Source: Hyphomicrobiaceae bacterium
Lineage (GTDB): Bacteria > Pseudomonadota > Alphaproteobacteria > Rhizobiales > Xanthobacteraceae
DNA: 57,884 bases
Reading direction: 5' to 3'
Assembly: GCA_021324465.1 (NCBI GenBank)
Contig: JAJPJB010000089.1
Span: forward strand, 1 to 57,884
Part shown: in pieces, positions 15,637-24,160 of the stretch
Position numbering within the stretch: the first letter of the stretch is position 1
How the letters are laid out: each line of letters starts with the position of its first letter
The notes under the pieces: model-generated
Database searches by the model: none
What the model was told of the DNA's origin: nothing
What the model saw: the letters and a program-made list of their open reading frames with translations, nothing else
Position numbers and translations under genes: made by a program

Positions 15637-17838
15637 TTAGTGCGCCAAAGGATCGGGCCGAACCTGGATATGCACGGCAAGCGGCAGACTCCCCTTGCCC
15701 CCTTCCTTCAGCCACGGCGTACGATCGCCCTCCGACGACCATAGCCCCCTGCCCTTCCAGCCGGCATTCGGATCGTCGATGCGCGCGTCCAGACCCTTGG
15801 CATAAAAGCCGAGCGGATAGGGAACCCGCAGCATCACCATCTTGCCGTCAACCAGCGCGGCGAAGCCGTCGTTCTCGTTGGCCGTGGATATCGGCACGTC
15901 CTTGCCCAGCCCGACCGCGTCATGCTGATCGACCCAGGTGTAGTAGCTCGCCTCTGCGCTGTTGTCGCCGATGCCTTGGAATCCCGGACCCGGATACTTG
16001 TAGAAGGTCCAGCCCTCCGGGCATTGATCACCGGTCGCCTTGGGCCCGTTGAGCGGACCTTTGCACTTGGACCGATCGAAGCTGCCGACATGGCCGCTGG
16101 CAAGCGAGACCCAGACCACGCCCTTGGAGTCGATGTCGCCGCCGCGCGGGCCGAAGCCCGGCATCGGAACGGCATAGAACTCCGACAATTTGGTCTTGGG
16201 ATCGAACCGCAAAATGCCGGGACGGCCGGCGAAGACGTTCACCGTGTACCAGACCGAGCCATCGACCGGATTCGGCATCACGGCATAGGGCCCCGAGCCG
16301 GCGATACGGGCATCCTTGGTCGGATCGATCGGCTTGCCCGGCTCGGTGTAATCGTCGAGCTTGCCGTTGCCGTTGGTGTCGAGCACGAACGGCGCCCAGC
16401 CTTGCGCTTTTTCGGCACTGCCGGTCTCGTCGAATACTTTGGTGTCGAGCCAGCCGGCCACCGGGCCGCTGCCGCTCACCCAGAGAGTGTCGTCCTTGTC
16501 GAAGCCGAATTGCAGATGGTGGGTGCCGAAGCAGGTATCGATGAAGGTGAATTTCTGCGTCTTCGGATCGTAGACCGCCAGCTGCCGCTCGTTGCTGTCG
16601 ATCGGGAAGGCCTTGGCGTAAGGATTGTCCGAGCCCTTGCGGCAGAAAGCGGGCGTGCCCGGCGCGTGATTGGTGCCGGTCATCCACACGCGGCCTTTGC
16701 TGTCGAACATGTCATTGTGATTGTCGAACTTGGTGTCCCAGATCTTCTCCATGCCCCAATAGGCGGAAGCTGCGAGCGGCTTCTCGATGGCCGCGTGGCC
16801 GGGGCCCAAAGCTTCCGGCACATCGGGCCCTTCCGGAGGCGTGGTGTAGGTGACTTTCGACGTCTTCGGATCAAGCACCGGCAAATGGTCGGTCGCATAT
16901 TCGGGCGAGCCGTAGACCGGCCCATTGGCATCGACCGTCGGATTGCGCTTGTCCGACGAGATCAGGTCGTGGAGATAATGCTTTTCATCGCTCCAGTCCC
17001 AGGTCGTGACGACAATATTGCGCTCGACGCCTTGCGGCCGCGGCGGCTTGGCGAACGGCAATTCGCCTTTGGCGATGCGATCGGTCCAGTCACCGAAATA
17101 TTTGAACGGCACGCCGCCGAGCTTGCCGGCAAGCGGATTGACCATCAGCGGCGAGGCCTGGCCGGCCTGCACGCGCCGCATCCACGCGTCTTCGCCGCTT
17201 TTGAAAGTGCCTAGACCTGCAGGGATGGTGCGCGTGGCGAGCTGACCCAATTGATGGCAGCCGACGCAGGCCTGGTTCTTGATCGTGGTAAGCCAGTCGG
17301 CCTGCGTCACGTTTTCCGGAATCCCACTCTTGCCGCCGAACTGATCCTTGTCCGGAATTTTCAGCATCGCGAACCAGTAGATCGCCGGATAATATTGCGC
17401 CGCGGCGGCGTCATTCGGCGCAGGCAGGGCGGCGAGACTGAGATGCTGGCCGGGCGTCGCGTCGATCTTTTGTGAATCAACCAGGCCATAGCCGCGCACC
17501 CATACCTGATATTTGGCCTTCGGCAGATCAGGCACGACGAAGCGGCCTTGATCGTCGGTCACCACCATCTTGGCATAACGTGTCGGCAGATCATGCGTCT
17601 CGGCGATCACCCAGACACCGGCTTCCGGCCCGTGTGGTCCGGTGACCACGCCGCCAATATCGTCGCTATCGATCTTCACGCGTTGCGCCGCGCCTGGCGC
17701 AGGGGCATTTTGACCCTTCGCATGTTGGGTTGAGGCGTTCTGCGCGATTGCGCTCGGCACGTTCCACTGCGCCGGCAGCGCCGTCCACAGCGCAGCCATG
17801 GCAAGCGCTGCGGCGTGGCAAAGCAATGCCCGCTTCAT
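15637..17838 (-). CDS. Periplasmic protein: carboxypeptidase-regulatory-like domain, single c-type haem motif and beta-propeller
   Basis: 733 residues. A signal peptide covers residues 1-33. Residues about 58-135 form a carboxypeptidase-regulatory-like (Ig-type) domain (GGVVTGPHGPEAGVWVIAE, VTDDQGRFVVPDLPKAKYQV). CVGCH at 191-195 is a single haem c attachment site. The remainder has repeated NHxxD and GRVWMTGT / DTLWVSGSG / GSVWYTVN / GVVWVSLAS blades, as in the Vgb-lyase or NHL-like beta-propeller superfamily. It probably acts as a periplasmic electron-transfer or substrate-binding enzyme; no catalytic role is known to me. Ribosome-binding site GGAGG precedes the ATG at 17838. Confidence 0.75.
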   Translation of the reverse strand: MKRALLCHAAALAMAALWTALPAQWNVPSAIAQNASTQHAKGQNAPAPGAAQRVKIDSDDIGGVVTGPHGPEAGVWVIAETHDLPTRYAKMVVTDDQGRFVVPDLPKAKYQVWVRGYGLVDSQKIDATPGQHLSLAALPAPNDAAAAQYYPAIYWFAMLKIPDKDQFGGKSGIPENVTQADWLTTIKNQACVGCHQLGQLATRTIPAGLGTFKSGEDAWMRRVQAGQASPLMVNPLAGKLGGVPFKYFGDWTDRIAKGELPFAKPPRPQGVERNIVVTTWDWSDEKHYLHDLISSDKRNPTVDANGPVYGSPEYATDHLPVLDPKTSKVTYTTPPEGPDVPEALGPGHAAIEKPLAASAYWGMEKIWDTKFDNHNDMFDSKGRVWMTGTNHAPGTPAFCRKGSDNPYAKAFPIDSNERQLAVYDPKTQKFTFIDTCFGTHHLQFGFDKDDTLWVSGSGPVAGWLDTKVFDETGSAEKAQGWAPFVLDTNGNGKLDDYTEPGKPIDPTKDARIAGSGPYAVMPNPVDGSVWYTVNVFAGRPGILRFDPKTKLSEFYAVPMPGFGPRGGDIDSKGVVWVSLASGHVGSFDRSKCKGPLNGPKATGDQCPEGWTFYKYPGPGFQGIGDNSAEASYYTWVDQHDAVGLGKDVPISTANENDGFAALVDGKMVMLRVPYPLGFYAKGLDARIDDPNAGWKGRGLWSSEGDRTPWLKEGGKGSLPLAVHIQVRPDPLAH

Positions 17839-17997
17839 ACAATCCTCCCGATATTTGCGATGCCAGCCATTGGAGTCCGGCCGGCATTCACAGCGTGACA
17901 GTGGGAATCTGCCCCACCGCAGCGCAAGCCCGCAAGCGGTAAGGCGTTCAGGGACCCCCAATACCGGTCGCCCCTGAAATGCGTAAAGCGAATGCAG

Positions 17998-19398
17998 TCA
18001 GCGGCGGTCCGCCACGCTCGACAATTTGTCGAACAGGCCGGCGATGTCGCTGCGGAGCCCGGCGAGCTTCGAGAAATGCTCGCTCACGTTGGCCACGCGC
18101 TGCTCGAGCTCGTCCTTGGCGACAGCGAAATCGGCAACACGCGCGGCGAGATTGCCGCCCTCGTCACTCTCGAGCGCCGCAACCTTGCCGGCGAGCCGAT
18201 CGCGAGCATCCTTAAGCTGCGCCAGTACATCGGCGACACCGCCGTTCTTTGATTCGAGCGGTGCGAGCCGCGATTGCAAATCGCCAAGCTTCGTCCTCAA
18301 CTGATCGAAACTCACCATGGTACGCTCGACATCGTCGAGGCGCGATTGCGTGGCTTTTATGAATTGCGACAGCTCGTCGACGGCGGCCGCGCCATCCGCC
18401 GCTTTCGCCGAAGGCGAAAGGACCTGCAGCGCAAGATCGAAATTTGTGGACAGGCTTTCGATATCCTGGCGCAGCGTCGCGAGCCTTGAAAATTGCAGTT
18501 CCAGATTGGCGAGGCCGTCGTTAAGCTTCTTTTTGTCGTCCGTGAGAGCCTGTACGCGCGCGACGAGGTCGCCCTGCGGGGTGTGCAGCAGCGATTCGAT
18601 CTCGCTCGTGAGATCGTTGCGCAGCTCGCTCACTTCTCTGAGGCGGCACGCCACGCCGCCTTCGGCGGCAGCATAAGGTGCAAGACGCTGCGCGAGATCG
18701 GCATAATCCTGCTTCAGGCCGGCAAGCGTGCTGGCGGCATGTTCGACTTCGGCGCAGCGCTCATGACCGCGCCGAATGAACTCCATCAGACCCTTCAGAC
18801 GCATATCGATGGTTGTGGCGTCGTCGGCGCTGACAATCTCGTCAAGGGCATGATCGATGTCGCTTTCACGGCTGTCGAGCTCGGCGAAAAGCTGTGCAAT
18901 GGCGCGGCGCTTCTCCAGAATGGGCGTGAGGCGCTCGCGCAAGGCTTGCTGCTGCGCGCGCAAGGCGTCCACGCGTGTTGGCAAATCGCCAACCTCGTTG
19001 CGGCTCTCTTGGATCTGCGCAATGCGCTCCGCTTCACTGAGGCGCTCGCGTAACGCGCCGACAGCGTGTTCCGGATCGCTGCGGGCAAGATGACGAATGC
19101 CGGTTTCGGTGTCGGCTTGATCCTTGGCGAGCGCATTGATGTCGGCGTGCACCCCACCGAGCCGCAGTTCCAGTGCTTGCGCGACCTTGCGGCTTTTGAC
19201 CAGCGCGTCGCAGAGCCACAGCGCGGCAGGAATGAGCACGAGCGGGATCAAAACGGCGAGGAACCAGGCCAGCCTGCGAGTGAGCGGCTCGGAACGAAAA
19301 GCCCCGAACAATGCGGCGAAGTCCTGCGCCTCGGTCATAAAAATATACCCGACCGCGCAAACAAACAGAACAACGCATCCAACGATAAATTTTGACAT
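17998..19398 (-). CDS. Membrane-anchored coiled-coil protein
   Basis: 466 residues. Two transmembrane segments lie near the N-terminus (VGCVVLFVCAVGYIFM, about 8-23; LAWFLAVLIPLVLIPAALWL, about 43-62), followed by about 400 residues of almost continuous coiled coil rich in Ala, Leu, Arg and Asp/Glu with repeated units of the form LARRV-x-AL and LAGLKQDYADLAQRL. I recognise no family; the organisation recalls structural or tether proteins that span a compartment. It is divergent from the amidase gene and downstream of no obvious operon partner. A GGTGGGA lies upstream of the ATG at 19398. Confidence 0.7.
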   Translation of the reverse strand: MSKFIVGCVVLFVCAVGYIFMTEAQDFAALFGAFRSEPLTRRLAWFLAVLIPLVLIPAALWLCDALVKSRKVAQALELRLGGVHADINALAKDQADTETGIRHLARSDPEHAVGALRERLSEAERIAQIQESRNEVGDLPTRVDALRAQQQALRERLTPILEKRRAIAQLFAELDSRESDIDHALDEIVSADDATTIDMRLKGLMEFIRRGHERCAEVEHAASTLAGLKQDYADLAQRLAPYAAAEGGVACRLREVSELRNDLTSEIESLLHTPQGDLVARVQALTDDKKKLNDGLANLELQFSRLATLRQDIESLSTNFDLALQVLSPSAKAADGAAAVDELSQFIKATQSRLDDVERTMVSFDQLRTKLGDLQSRLAPLESKNGGVADVLAQLKDARDRLAGKVAALESDEGGNLAARVADFAVAKDELEQRVANVSEHFSKLAGLRSDIAGLFDKLSSVADRR

Positions 19399-19564
19399 CG
19401 ATCGCAGTCCCACCCCCAAGAACCCGCTTTGTTTGGTACGACAGGAACCGGCCCCGTACAAGTGCGTGCAGACGACCAATTGGGGTTACGGCGACCGCAA
19501 AAGCACGGCGGGTCGCGATCTCACAGCCGCGGTCGGTCCCTATCCATGCTATGGTGCGATTCTC

Positions 19565-20527
19565 ATGCTGCCCCTAAGAGACATTGCGCTGGCAATCGCA
19601 ACCGCGCTTTTGATCCTGCCGCTTGCCGGCCGGCATAGCGCCAAAGCGCAGCAAAGCGCGCCACCTTACGGCGCCATACGCCCGGCGGCCGCTCCGGTTC
19701 CACTACCCGCGGCCTCGCCGCAATCAACGTCTGCAACGGCCGCCAAGCCAGCCATGAAACCGGATATGGCAAACTGCCATCCGGCGAATTTTCGCGTTGT
19801 GCTCGACGTGGGGCACACGGTCAAGGTCCCCGGCGCGATGAGCGCACGCGGCATACCGGAATACTCTTTCAATCTTGCGCTTGCGCAGGACGTCAAGCAG
19901 GCGCTGCTCGATGCGGGCTTTACCGGCACTGTTCTTCTGATTACCGACAAAGCGCCGCCGCGCGGCCTGTTCGCCCGCGCCGCGCTGGCCAACAGCCTGC
20001 ACGCCGATCTGTTCATCTCGATCCATCACGATTCGGTGCCGGACAACTTGTTGCAGACCTGGCAGTACGAGGGCCAGGAGCAGCACTATAATGACAACTA
20101 TCCCGGCTATGCGCTGTTCGTTTCCGAAGACAATGGCGATGTCAAAGGCAGCCTGATGTTCGGCCGATTGCTCGGAAACGCGTTGGAGGCGCGCGGCGTG
20201 CAATATACGCCGCATTACACGCTGGCCCTGATGGGGCATCGCCGTCGCGAGCTTCTCGACGCAACGGCCGGCGTCTATCGCTATGATCAACTCATCGTGT
20301 TGCGGACGACGCGCATGCCGGCCGTCCTTCTGGAAGCCGGGTCGATCGTCAATCGGACGGAGGAATTGGATCTGGAAACGCCGGAACGGCGCGCGCGAAC
20401 CAGTGCGGCGATCGTTGCTGCAGTCCAGGAGTTCTGCGCCGCGCGGGCGGGGCTGACGGTGATTAAGGCAAATGCGCCCTCAGGAGCACGCGTGCTGCGC
20501 ACGAGCGCCGGATCGCGGACGCATTGA
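19565..20527 (+). CDS. N-acetylmuramoyl-L-alanine amidase (Amidase_3 family)
   Basis: 320 residues. A signal peptide (LPLRDIALAIATALLILPLAG) exports the enzyme to the periplasm, followed by a Pro/Ala-rich linker. The catalytic domain has the zinc ligands in order: His in VVLDVGHTV, Glu in GIPEYSFNLAL, His in LFISIHHDSV, and the catalytic Glu in VLLEAGSIVNRTEE. These cleave the amide bond between MurNAc and L-Ala in peptidoglycan. The start at 19565 is inferred from the signal peptide; its ribosome-binding site is weak. It is divergent from a membrane coiled-coil gene. Confidence 0.88.
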   Translation: MLPLRDIALAIATALLILPLAGRHSAKAQQSAPPYGAIRPAAAPVPLPAASPQSTSATAAKPAMKPDMANCHPANFRVVLDVGHTVKVPGAMSARGIPEYSFNLALAQDVKQALLDAGFTGTVLLITDKAPPRGLFARAALANSLHADLFISIHHDSVPDNLLQTWQYEGQEQHYNDNYPGYALFVSEDNGDVKGSLMFGRLLGNALEARGVQYTPHYTLALMGHRRRELLDATAGVYRYDQLIVLRTTRMPAVLLEAGSIVNRTEELDLETPERRARTSAAIVAAVQEFCAARAGLTVIKANAPSGARVLRTSAGSRTH

Positions 20528-20530
20528 TCT

Positions 20531-20587
20531 AAGGTCAAAAGCCATAAATTTGGAGAATAGCCTCCGATCGCTTCGCGCCGTCGACCG
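20531..20587. repeat. Partial copy of the MITE-like intergenic repeat (left half)
   Basis: Starts with the terminal AGGTCAAAA and shares the core AGCCTCCGATCGCTTCGCGC with the complete copy at 52426-52548, differing there at one base. It lies in the short gap between the amidase and the convergent MFS gene. The right half is not evident. Confidence 0.6.
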
Positions 20588-20679
20588 CAAACGGCTGCAA
20601 GGGTTCCGAGCAAATCAGGCTGCCAAGGGCGCCTTCGGCGCCGCACAACGGCTTTGCCCTTGCCGCCGCGCCGAAAATA

Positions 20680-21900
20680 CTACGCCGCCATCGCAAATCG
20701 CTTGCGCAACGCGAGCGTGCCGACAATCGTCAGATTGATCAGATTGACCAGAAGACCGGCAGCGAAAGCCGGCGCGTAAAAGCCGAAATGATCGTAGAGC
20801 AATCCGGCAATCCAGCCGCCCATCGCCATGCCGGTGCCGCTGCAAAGCAGCAATGTCGGCATTCGCCAATAGGCCTCGGCGACCGGAAATAGTTCGCGCG
20901 AGGCAAGCACGTTTGCCGGCACCAGGCCGGAAAAGCCCATGCCGAACAGCGCGGCGACCGTGAACAGGCCAACCTCGTCCTGGGTCAGGAGAAACGCCGC
21001 CATGCCAAGCGCCTGAAACGCCGAGCCCGCCAGCATCGTATAGAGGCCGCCGATCCGGTCGGAGATCACGCCCCAGACCTGGCGGCTGAAAAACGCAGCG
21101 CCGAGCAGAACCGACACCATTGCCGCGCCGTGTGCCGCCGAAATACCGATATCGCTGCACAGCGCAACCAGATGCGCCTGCGGCATCGACATCGGGATGC
21201 AGCAGGTGAAGATCGCCCCCATCTGCAAGCCGAAAACAAGATTGGCCGGCCAGCCCATGACCGATTTGTTTGCCCTGATCGCGCTCGCTTCGCGCTTGTG
21301 ATGCGAACTTTCCGGCGGCGCTTCCAGAACGAGCACCGCCAGCGGCACGATCACCAGCAGTTCAAAAACTGCAAAATACAACATCGTATGGCGCCAGCCC
21401 GCATAGGCGAGAGCGCGCGCGAAGACCGGCGGCCACAAAGCGCCGGCGAGATAGGAGCCGCTTGAGATAAGAGCCAAAGCCGAGCCGCGCCGCCGGTCGA
21501 ACCACCGGCTCACATAGACGTAAAACGGCGCATTGATGCCGCCGATGCCGAGAAAGCCGAGGAACAGGCCATGCCCGATATAGAGCGGCCAGGGCGGGCC
21601 TAACGTCGAAATCGCAAGCCCGGTGGCGCTCATCGCCGCGCCCAGAATTACGGTGAAGCGGATGCCGAAGTGCTCGGCGACGCGACCCATGAGAATACCG
21701 CCGGCGCCGGAGCCGATCCACATCAGCGCGCTGGCAAAGGCCGGAATCGAGCGTTCGCCGTTGACCTCGGCGGCAATATCTTTGAGCGCCACCACAGTAA
21801 TCCACGGCGCGCCAAAGGCGATTGCCATGACCAGAAGCGCCACACTGGCGACAACCCATGACGTGCGTGTCTCCACGGATGGGAATGTCGACTGTAGCAT
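20680..21900 (-). CDS. MFS transporter (monocarboxylate/OFA-like)
   Basis: 406 residues with twelve hydrophobic segments and the MFS A-motif relative GRVAEHFGIRFT in loop 2-3. VYVSRWFDRRRGSALAL in the loop after helix 4 is the RWFxxRRG signature of the oxalate/formate antiporter and monocarboxylate-transporter-like branch. Substrate cannot be assigned; a carboxylic acid is the best guess from the branch. The frame is open to 22440, but the ATG at 21900 begins the first membrane helix. It is divergent from the metallophosphoesterase operon, with a REP-like palindrome between them. Confidence 0.8.
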   Translation of the reverse strand: MLQSTFPSVETRTSWVVASVALLVMAIAFGAPWITVVALKDIAAEVNGERSIPAFASALMWIGSGAGGILMGRVAEHFGIRFTVILGAAMSATGLAISTLGPPWPLYIGHGLFLGFLGIGGINAPFYVYVSRWFDRRRGSALALISSGSYLAGALWPPVFARALAYAGWRHTMLYFAVFELLVIVPLAVLVLEAPPESSHHKREASAIRANKSVMGWPANLVFGLQMGAIFTCCIPMSMPQAHLVALCSDIGISAAHGAAMVSVLLGAAFFSRQVWGVISDRIGGLYTMLAGSAFQALGMAAFLLTQDEVGLFTVAALFGMGFSGLVPANVLASRELFPVAEAYWRMPTLLLCSGTGMAMGGWIAGLLYDHFGFYAPAFAAGLLVNLINLTIVGTLALRKRFAMAA

Positions 21901-21937
21901 GGAACCCGAGAATCCGGCGCTAAGAGACGGTTGGCTG

Positions 21938-21987
21938 AAGCATGATCCCTCTACGAAGTCGGCGGCCGGAGAAAAATCATGCTCAAA
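21938..21987. repeat. REP-like palindromic element
   Basis: AGCATGAT (21939-21946) and ATCATGCT (21976-21983) are perfect inverted repeats around a 29-bp centre. GCATGATCC ... ATCATGCTCAAAC matches the ends of a palindromic repeat that I know as common in Bradyrhizobium-type genomes. An operator for the divergent genes is an alternative. Confidence 0.5.
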
Positions 21988-22147
21988 CGAGCGGTCGGTA
22001 TAGCAGCGTTCGGTGCCGGACGACCATACCAATATCGAGACCCCGATATGCACGCCGGGGAATAAATTGTGGCCCGCCGCGATCACCTCCTCGGAAGCCG
22101 AGAAGCCGCAATCCGCGGGGCTCAAGGCTTGAGAGGAGAGAAAGGCG

Positions 22148-23095
22148 ATGAGCGAATCCGACCGCGACGACGGCGTCAGCCGCCGCAGAGTTCTCGAATG
22201 TATGACCTGGGCCGGAACCGGTGTGTTGTGGACGATTTCCGGCGGCGTGCCCCACGCGCTCGGCATTATGGGCGAGGCGCAAGCGCAGCAGGCCGCACAA
22301 CAGACCAAGAGCCTCACGTTCCTGCAGCTTAGCGACAGCCATGTCGGCTTCGACAAGCCGGCCAATCCCAACGCGCTCGGCACCCTGGAAGAGGCCGTCG
22401 CCAAAGTTAATGCGCTGCCGCAAAAGCCGGCATTCGCCATTCATACCGGCGACATCAGCCATCTGTCGCTCGAGTCGCAGTTCGACGACGCGGACCGCGT
22501 CATCTCGCAGACGCGGCTCGACGTGCATTACGTGCCTGGCGAGCACGACTTTCTCGATCCCGATCAGAAATTCTACCGCGAACGCTATGGACGCGGCAGC
22601 AAGGGCGCCGGCTGGTACAGCTTCGATGCGAACGGCGTGCACTTTGTCGGCCTGGTCAATGTCGTCGATCTGAAGGCCGGCGGGCTCGGCAATCTCGGCA
22701 ATGATCAGCTGGAATGGCTGCAAGACGACGTCAAACATCTTTCGGCTTCGACGCCGATTGTGCTGTTTGCGCATATTCCGCTGTGGACCGTCTATCCCGA
22801 TTGGGGCTGGGGCACGCAGGACGGCGCGCAAGCGCTGTCTTATCTGAAGCGTTTCGGCTCGGTGACCGTGCTCAACGGACATATCCACCAGGTGATGCAG
22901 AAAGTGGAAGGCAATGTCACCTTCCATACCGCGCGCTCGACGGCCTTCCCGCAGCCGGCGCCAGACACCGCGCCCTCACCCGGACCGATGAAGGTGCCGG
23001 ACGATCAGTTGCGCACCATGCTCGGCATCACCGACGTCACGTTCAAACAGAACGAGCAGCGGCTCGCCATAATCGACTCACCACTCAAAACGTGA
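22148..23095 (+). CDS. Calcineurin-like metallophosphoesterase, exported
   Basis: 315 residues. The N-terminus SRRRVLECMTW...LGIMGEAQAQ has a twin-Arg-like motif and hydrophobic stretch, so it is likely exported, possibly by Tat. The metal-binding blocks follow in order: DSHVG (D-x-H), HTGDISH (GD), VPGEHD (usually GNHD), FAHIPLW and NGHIHQV (GHxH). The Asn-to-Glu change in the third block replaces a metal ligand and could alter activity. First gene of a four-gene unit with cupredoxin, ECF sigma and anti-sigma; the cupredoxin ATG lies 12 bp after its stop. A GAGAGG-rich ribosome-binding site is present. Confidence 0.8.
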   Translation: MSESDRDDGVSRRRVLECMTWAGTGVLWTISGGVPHALGIMGEAQAQQAAQQTKSLTFLQLSDSHVGFDKPANPNALGTLEEAVAKVNALPQKPAFAIHTGDISHLSLESQFDDADRVISQTRLDVHYVPGEHDFLDPDQKFYRERYGRGSKGAGWYSFDANGVHFVGLVNVVDLKAGGLGNLGNDQLEWLQDDVKHLSASTPIVLFAHIPLWTVYPDWGWGTQDGAQALSYLKRFGSVTVLNGHIHQVMQKVEGNVTFHTARSTAFPQPAPDTAPSPGPMKVPDDQLRTMLGITDVTFKQNEQRLAIIDSPLKT

Positions 23096-23107
23096 CGGAG
23101 GCTTGCG

Positions 23108-23497
23108 ATGACGCTTTCAAGCACAGCGCGCAGCGCTTGCCTTGCCGCGGCGCTAGGCGCGGTGAGCACCTTGGGCCTCGCTGCAGCGGCCTTGCCGGGC
23201 TTTGCGCAGAGCGCGCCGGCGGCCGGTGCCGTGTCGATCGACAACTTCACCTTCACGCCGCAGACCCTGACGGTGAGGGCCGGCACCACGGTAACCTGGA
23301 CCAACAAGGATGACATCCCGCACGGGATTGCCGCGACCGGCAACGGCTTCACGCGTTCGAAGGCGCTCGATACTGACGACAGCTACTCGTTCACTTTCAC
23401 CACGCCCGGAACCTACAAATACTTCTGCTACATTCATCCGCACATGGTGGGTACGATCGTGGTAGAAGCCGCAACGGGCAGCAACGCCACGCCGTAA
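23108..23497 (+). CDS. Exported cupredoxin (amicyanin/pseudoazurin-like)
   Basis: 129 residues. A signal peptide ends near AQS (about residue 33). The mature domain has the type 1 copper ligands: His in DDIPHGIAA, Cys and His in YFCYIHPHMVG, and Met in the same loop (C-x2-H-x2-M, the amicyanin loop length). Such proteins carry single electrons in the periplasm. It is embedded between a metallophosphoesterase and an ECF sigma factor with 12- and 18-bp gaps, so it is co-transcribed and may be the sensed or regulated protein. Confidence 0.88.
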   Translation: MTLSSTARSACLAAALGAVSTLGLAAAALPGFAQSAPAAGAVSIDNFTFTPQTLTVRAGTTVTWTNKDDIPHGIAATGNGFTRSKALDTDDSYSFTFTTPGTYKYFCYIHPHMVGTIVVEAATGSNATP

Positions 23498-23515
23498 CAT
23501 GTTGATGGCTGAGGC

Positions 23516-24160
23516 GTGAGTGCCGAGCACGCAACAAATGGCCGGGCGCGAAGAATGGCAGGTGAAGGCAATGCCGAATACGAACGCGCGCGGCGTTTTC
23601 GCGACGCCGCGCTGCCCTATCTCGACGACGCCTATACGCTGGCCCGCTATCTCATGCGCAACACGGCCGATGCCGAGGATGCCGTCCAGGAATGCTATCT
23701 GCGCGCCTTGCGCCACTTTGACAGCTATCGCGGTCACGCCATGAAACCCTGGCTTCTCACGATATTGCGCAATGTGTGTAATGCGGAATTCGCTCGGCGC
23801 AGCCGCCACGAAACGCCGACCGACTGGTCGGAGGACGATCCAAAATCGGAACAGCCGATGTGGCAGGAAACCCAAGCCTCGCCGGAGACCGCGCTGTTGC
23901 GCGCGCAGGACGACGCCACCATCCGGCGGCTGGTCGACACCTTGCCGGCCGTGTTTCGCGAAGCCATCGTGCTGCGCGAGATGAACGACCTGTCCTACCA
24001 GGAGATCGCCGAGGTCGTCGGCGTCCCGGTCGGAACCGTCATGTCGCGGCTGGCGCGAGCCCGCGCAATGCTGCGCGCGGCCTGGAACGCCGCGGACGGA
24101 TCAGGGCCGCAGACGGCGCGCGCGGCGGCGCCATTACCAGCGCCGGGGGCCTCGTCATGA
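23516..24160 (+). CDS. ECF-type RNA polymerase sigma factor
   Basis: 214 residues. Region 2 (LARYLMRNTADAEDAVQECYLRAL) melts the -10 and region 4 (EAIVLREMNDLSYQEIAEVVGVPVGTVMSRLARAR) is the helix-turn-helix for the -35. Both are well conserved and the length is within the ECF range plus short extensions. The annotated start is a GTG at 23516; an ATG at 23555 is also possible because neither has a strong ribosome-binding site. It is followed directly by its anti-sigma factor with an ATGA overlap, indicating translational coupling. Confidence 0.9.
   Translation: MSAEHATNGRARRMAGEGNAEYERARRFRDAALPYLDDAYTLARYLMRNTADAEDAVQECYLRALRHFDSYRGHAMKPWLLTILRNVCNAEFARRSRHETPTDWSEDDPKSEQPMWQETQASPETALLRAQDDATIRRLVDTLPAVFREAIVLREMNDLSYQEIAEVVGVPVGTVMSRLARARAMLRAAWNAADGSGPQTARAAAPLPAPGASS

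Noticed and set aside
15316-15744. Plus-strand frame of 142 codons after the glycosyltransferase
   Set aside because: Arg/Pro-rich, no ribosome-binding site, runs into the convergent gene.
15922-17214. Long plus-strand open frame
   Set aside because: Antisense to the haem/propeller gene, whose signal peptide, CVGCH and propeller motifs are clear; the plus frame is only an effect of high GC.
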